Positions 7,712 through 9,368 of a stretch of DNA of 9,368 bases are shown here, one piece after another. Source of the DNA: DASWIG01 sp036397835 (GTDB taxonomy: Bacteria; Acidobacteriota; Thermoanaerobaculia; Multivoradales; J023); contig DASWIG010000534.1 in the NCBI GenBank assembly GCA_036397835.1, positions 1-9,368 of the forward strand, in the 5' to 3' direction. Both the position numbers and the translations under genes were made by a program. How positions within the stretch are numbered: the first letter of the stretch is position 1; each line of letters begins with the position of its first letter. The notes beneath the pieces were generated by a model. It searched no databases. It worked only from the letters and a program-made list of their open reading frames with translations, and was not told the DNA's origin.

Positions 7712-8453
7712 GCGCATCGATGTATCGATCTGGCGCGAGGTCTGTCTGCTGGCGGTGGGCAGCCGGGCGACGGACAAGGCGTTTCTCGACCGTCTCTACG
7801 AGACGCTTGGCGAGAAACCAGGCGGCTGGATGTTCCTCCTCCATGGTCTGCGCGAGGAGGCGGCGTTCGACGATGAGCAGCGGCAGGCCATCGTCCGTGC
7901 GGCCGGGGCGAGACTGCTCGGCGGGGTGCCCTGGCTGTGGGAGGCGGATCAACGCGCCCTGAACGATCTGATGCGCTTCTCTTTGCGTCATGCCGAGTGG
8001 ACCCGGAGCTGGGTGGCCAACGAGCTCGCCACGGCAAGGGGCGAGGCGTTGCGGGCGATCGTGGCCTTGCGTTTCAACGACAAGGCGACGCTCGTGGCCG
8101 TGAAGCAGCGCCAGGACGCCAGACGCGTCGCGCCGGATCTGCTCGAATACTGGCCGGGCTCGGACGCCGGCAGGTGGGCGTCCGCCGAGGCCGAAGCGCG
8201 GGACGCGTTCGTGTGGGCCAGGGAGAGCCCCGGGGAGCTGGCGGCAGTGCGCTCGCTTGCGGCCCTGCGCGACGGCGAGAAGCTCTCACCGGGGTTCGTC
8301 GCGGGTGTCCTGCGCTGGACGGCGTCCACGGCGGCGCTGGCACGATCGAACGCGGACCGCCTGGCGGACGTCGAGCGTCCCGGTGGCCGCGGTCTTCCCG
8401 CGGGGATCCGCGTCGAACCGGGCTCGCTCGCTCTCCGTGTCGGGATCGTGAGC
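7572..8453 (+). other. Open reading segment carrying the post-NACHT helical region of the decayed gene
   Basis: This frame carries FAFFHLSLMEYLAARG, the NACHT C-terminal 'H...EYLAA' motif. It is followed by a roughly 250-residue helical region rich in Ala, Arg, Leu and Trp (IWREVCLLAVGSRATDK, GWMFLLHGLREEAAFDDE, AEARDAFVWARESPGEL) that may be a degenerate HEAT-like or other sensor repeat. Coding character fades near 8454. Beyond that the same frame becomes a Pro/Arg/Gly run, while frame +1 resumes plausible protein to 8640. Confidence 0.6.
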
Positions 8454-8640
8454 GCTCCTCGGCGAGGAGCCGGAGCACTGGCTGCCGCGCTCGCAGTGGC
8501 ACCTGTGCTACCTGCTCCACGACCCCGAGGACGCCGTCCACCGCCGCGCGCTCGACGCGGCCGTCGACGAAGGGCTGAAGGACGCGGGGCAGCCGTGGGT
8601 GGCCGAGGAGCTCAGGAAGCTCATCGTCCCCGCGGGGTGA

Positions 8641-8657
8641 CTCGACGAAGCGTCGAG
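8641..8657. terminator. Perfect 7-bp hairpin right after the NACHT pseudogene stop
   Basis: CTCGACG-AAG-CGTCGAG is a perfect inverted repeat with a 3-nt loop. It begins on the first base after the TGA at 8638-8640. Its position fits a transcription stop or 3'-end structure of the former gene. No T-run follows, so factor-independent termination is not assured. Confidence 0.5.
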
Positions 8658-8667
8658 CCCGCTGGGA

Positions 8668-8688
8668 GCGCCGGCGTCTCGCCGGCGC
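8668..8688. repeat. GC-rich REP-like hairpin (9-bp stem)
   Basis: GCGCCGGCG-TCT-CGCCGGCGC is a perfect 9-bp inverted repeat within GCTGGGAGCGCCGGCG. Read as protein it gives the string SAGVSPAP, which I recall as a common product of mis-annotated dispersed palindromic elements in GC-rich genomes. It therefore looks like one copy of a genome-wide REP-like family rather than a gene-specific terminator. Only one copy is in the window, so dispersion cannot be shown here. Confidence 0.55.
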
Positions 8689-8742
8689 CCTTCACCGAGC
8701 TCGTCGTCATCGGGGGCTGTGGGAACTGTGGGGAACCGATTA

Positions 8743-9030
8743 TGACAGCTTGGTAATCTCAAGAAGTGATAACAGAGGCTGTTGTGACAGCTTGGTAATC
8801 TCAAGAAGTGATAACAGTGGCTGTTGTGACAGCTTGGAAATCTCAAGAAGTGATAACGGAGGCTGTTGTGACAGCTTGGTAATCTCAAGAAGTGATAACA
8901 GGAGCTGTTGTGACAGCTTGGTAATCTCAAGAAGTGATAACAGGGGCTGTTGTGACAGCTTGGTAATCTCAAGAAGTGATAACGGAGGCTGCTGTGACAG
9001 CTTGGCAACTCTCAAGACGTCACAACAGCC
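8743..9030. repeat. Tandem array of a 42-bp unit, six full copies plus a degenerate seventh
   Basis: Full copies start at 8743, 8785, 8827, 8869, 8911 and 8953, exactly 42 bp apart. A diverged, truncated copy runs from 8995 to about 9030. Each unit begins TGACAGCTTGGTAATCTCAA, continues GAAGTGATAACA and ends in a short variable segment before GCTGTTG. Variation is nearly confined to that segment (AGAGG, AGTGG, GGAGG, AGGAG, AGGGG) plus one T-to-A in copy three and one T-to-C in copy six. The unit has 18 of 42 G/C, far below its surroundings. Two alternative small hairpins can form at each junction: AACAG/CTGTT and GCTGT/ACAGC. The array ends in GTCACAACAGCC (9019-9030), the exact reverse complement of the junction string GGCTGTTGTGAC (for example 8777-8788). 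Near-identity of copies indicates recent expansion. The function is unknown. Confidence 0.93.
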
Positions 9031-9319
9031 AACGATGATCCTGCTCGCCCGAGCCGACTCCTGGTGGTGGAATTCGGCGCTGACTCGGCACCGACACGGG
9101 GTGAGCGAGCGTGCCCGCGGCCAGGGGCACCACCTCGACGGCGACCGTGGCCTGGCCGCCGGCGTCGAGCTCGCCGAGCACGCAGGCCAGGCCGCCGCAG
9201 GCGTCGGCATGGCACTCGCCCTGGGACGGCGAGGCCGCGACCGGACGGACCGTTCCCGGCACCGGGTCGAACAGCGTCGCGCCGGAGGGCTCGGGACCGT
9301 CATTGACAGGCGTCCTTAT
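9020..9319 (-). pseudogene. Fragment of a DUF11-type surface repeat protein
   Basis: On the minus strand, 9307-9089 reads VNDGPEPSGATLFDPVPG and then ASPSQGECHADACGGLACVLG, ELDAGGQATVAVEVVPLAAG and TLAHPVSV. This pattern matches the DUF11 / conserved-repeat beta-sandwich found in long secreted or cell-surface proteins (N-x-GPxP...DPxPxG...SQGxC...LGxLxxGxxATVxxxVxPxxAGTLxxxxxV). The match starts abruptly: an in-frame TGA lies at 9320-9322 and there is no start codon. After HPVSV the frame appears shifted; another frame offers VSAEFHHQESARASRIIV (from 9084), resembling a domain end. It is therefore a remnant broken at both ends, not a working gene. Its downstream end abuts the 42-bp array. Confidence 0.6.
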
Positions 9320-9330
9320 TCAGGCTGTCC
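9305..9330. repeat. Short inverted repeat at the DUF11 break point
   Basis: GACAG (9305-9309) and CTGTC (9326-9330) are inverted 5-bp arms around GCGTCCTTATTCAGG, which itself contains CCT...AGG. The DUF11 homology stops at this element. It may be a REP-like palindrome or the edge of an inserted element. The arms are short, so chance is possible. Confidence 0.3.
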
Positions 9331-9368
9331 CGGCGACGCCCTGGTGCCGTCCGCGCCTCGCAATCGTC

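Larger units (their letters stand above)
6144..8640 (+). pseudogene. Decayed metallophosphoesterase-NACHT NTPase gene
   Basis: Segments in successive frames join into one former protein. 6144-6368 encodes the start of a calcineurin-like phosphoesterase: LHLSDFHF (metal ligands Asp13, His15) and VTGDVAFSG (Gly52-Asp53). A missing base near 6367-6370 shifts the frame; the continuation reads KLDLEPRERFFFVPGN. The expected GNHD is GN followed at 6416 by YPGGKYDK, which looks like the family's far C-terminal strand (VRFYRYSESGKGFW), so the catalytic core is gone. The same frame carries the NACHT domain: Walker A GDPGSGKTT (6887-6913), Walker B VLLLDGLDEV (7142-7171) and LVTSRFAGY near 7250. At about 7571 YDICVKT jumps frame and, apparently with sequence lost, joins RFLEEGTGILVEQ and FHLSLMEYLAAR of the post-NACHT helical region. 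A one-base excess near 8454 shifts to the C-terminal LLGEEPEHWLPRSQW..., ending at TGA 8638-8640. There is no ribosome site at 6144. NACHT proteins are STAND-type switches, many antiviral. A truncated NACHT product from GTG 6485 is possible but doubtful. Confidence 0.82.
8641..9030. other. Gene-free stretch: hairpins and minisatellite
   Basis: No credible gene lies between the NACHT pseudogene stop and the DUF11 fragment. The stretch holds two GC-rich hairpins (8641-8657, 8668-8688), a spacer with a partial repeat start (GGGGCTGT at 8713-8720) and the 42-bp tandem array (8743-9030). Two minus-strand frames stay open through the array only because the unit length is a multiple of three. Confidence 0.7.

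Noticed and set aside
8455..8756. Continuation of the NACHT protein to 8756 in the running frame
   Set aside because: After about 8454 this frame is Pro/Arg/Gly-rich and runs through both hairpins into the repeat array; frame +1 gives plausible protein that ends just before the hairpin.
8743..9030. CRISPR array
   Set aside because: Units are contiguous 42-mers with only a few variable bases; there are no unique spacers of normal length and no cas genes.

Overview
The window is very GC-rich with strong G/C preference at third codon positions. It comes from a bacterial chromosome, plausibly Acidobacteriota or a deltaproteobacterial/myxobacterial relative. This placement is inferred from base composition, a membrane-anchored M1 aminopeptidase, a MoxR/VWA cluster, an MPE-NACHT gene and GC-rich REP-like hairpins. 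Nothing seen fixes the taxon. No rRNA, tRNA or CRISPR array was found.

Layout: (1) 1-166, minus: the first 55 codons of phosphoglycerate kinase (pgk), cut by the window edge. (2) 236-2980, plus: a complete membrane-anchored M1-family zinc aminopeptidase, divergent from pgk. (3) 3039-6080, minus: a tight three-gene operon. In transcription order it holds an unrecognised 245-aa protein, a MoxR-like AAA+ ATPase (ATGA overlap with the first) and a VWA-domain protein whose N-terminal metallopeptidase-like (DUF2201-type) half has lost the zinc motif. It converges on the aminopeptidase, with a perfect hairpin between the two. (4) 6144-8640, plus: a decayed gene that once encoded a calcineurin-like metallophosphoesterase (MPE) fused to a NACHT NTPase and a long C-terminal region. 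I can trace four lesions: a 1-nt frameshift near 6368, an in-frame loss of the MPE core at 6416, a deletion plus frame change at about 7571 and a 1-nt frameshift near 8454. (5) 8641-9030: no gene; two strong hairpins, then six tandem copies of a 42-bp AT-richer unit plus degenerate ends. (6) 9020-9319, minus: a broken fragment of a DUF11-type surface-protein repeat domain, starting next to a short inverted repeat.

How the parts relate: pgk and the aminopeptidase look like ordinary core genes. From 3039 rightward the window has accessory character. The MoxR-VWA pair fits the known scheme of an AAA+ ATPase remodelling a client with a VWA partner, and the small first gene is the natural candidate for a third component. 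It lies 63 bp from, and divergent to, an MPE-NACHT gene. NACHT and MoxR-VWA modules both occur in bacterial conflict (antiphage) systems, so the locus may be a defence island in which the STAND-type arm has decayed and the MoxR-VWA arm is intact. That functional link is inference. The right end (hairpins, minisatellite, truncated DUF11 gene) is typical of a rearranging, non-conserved intergenic zone.
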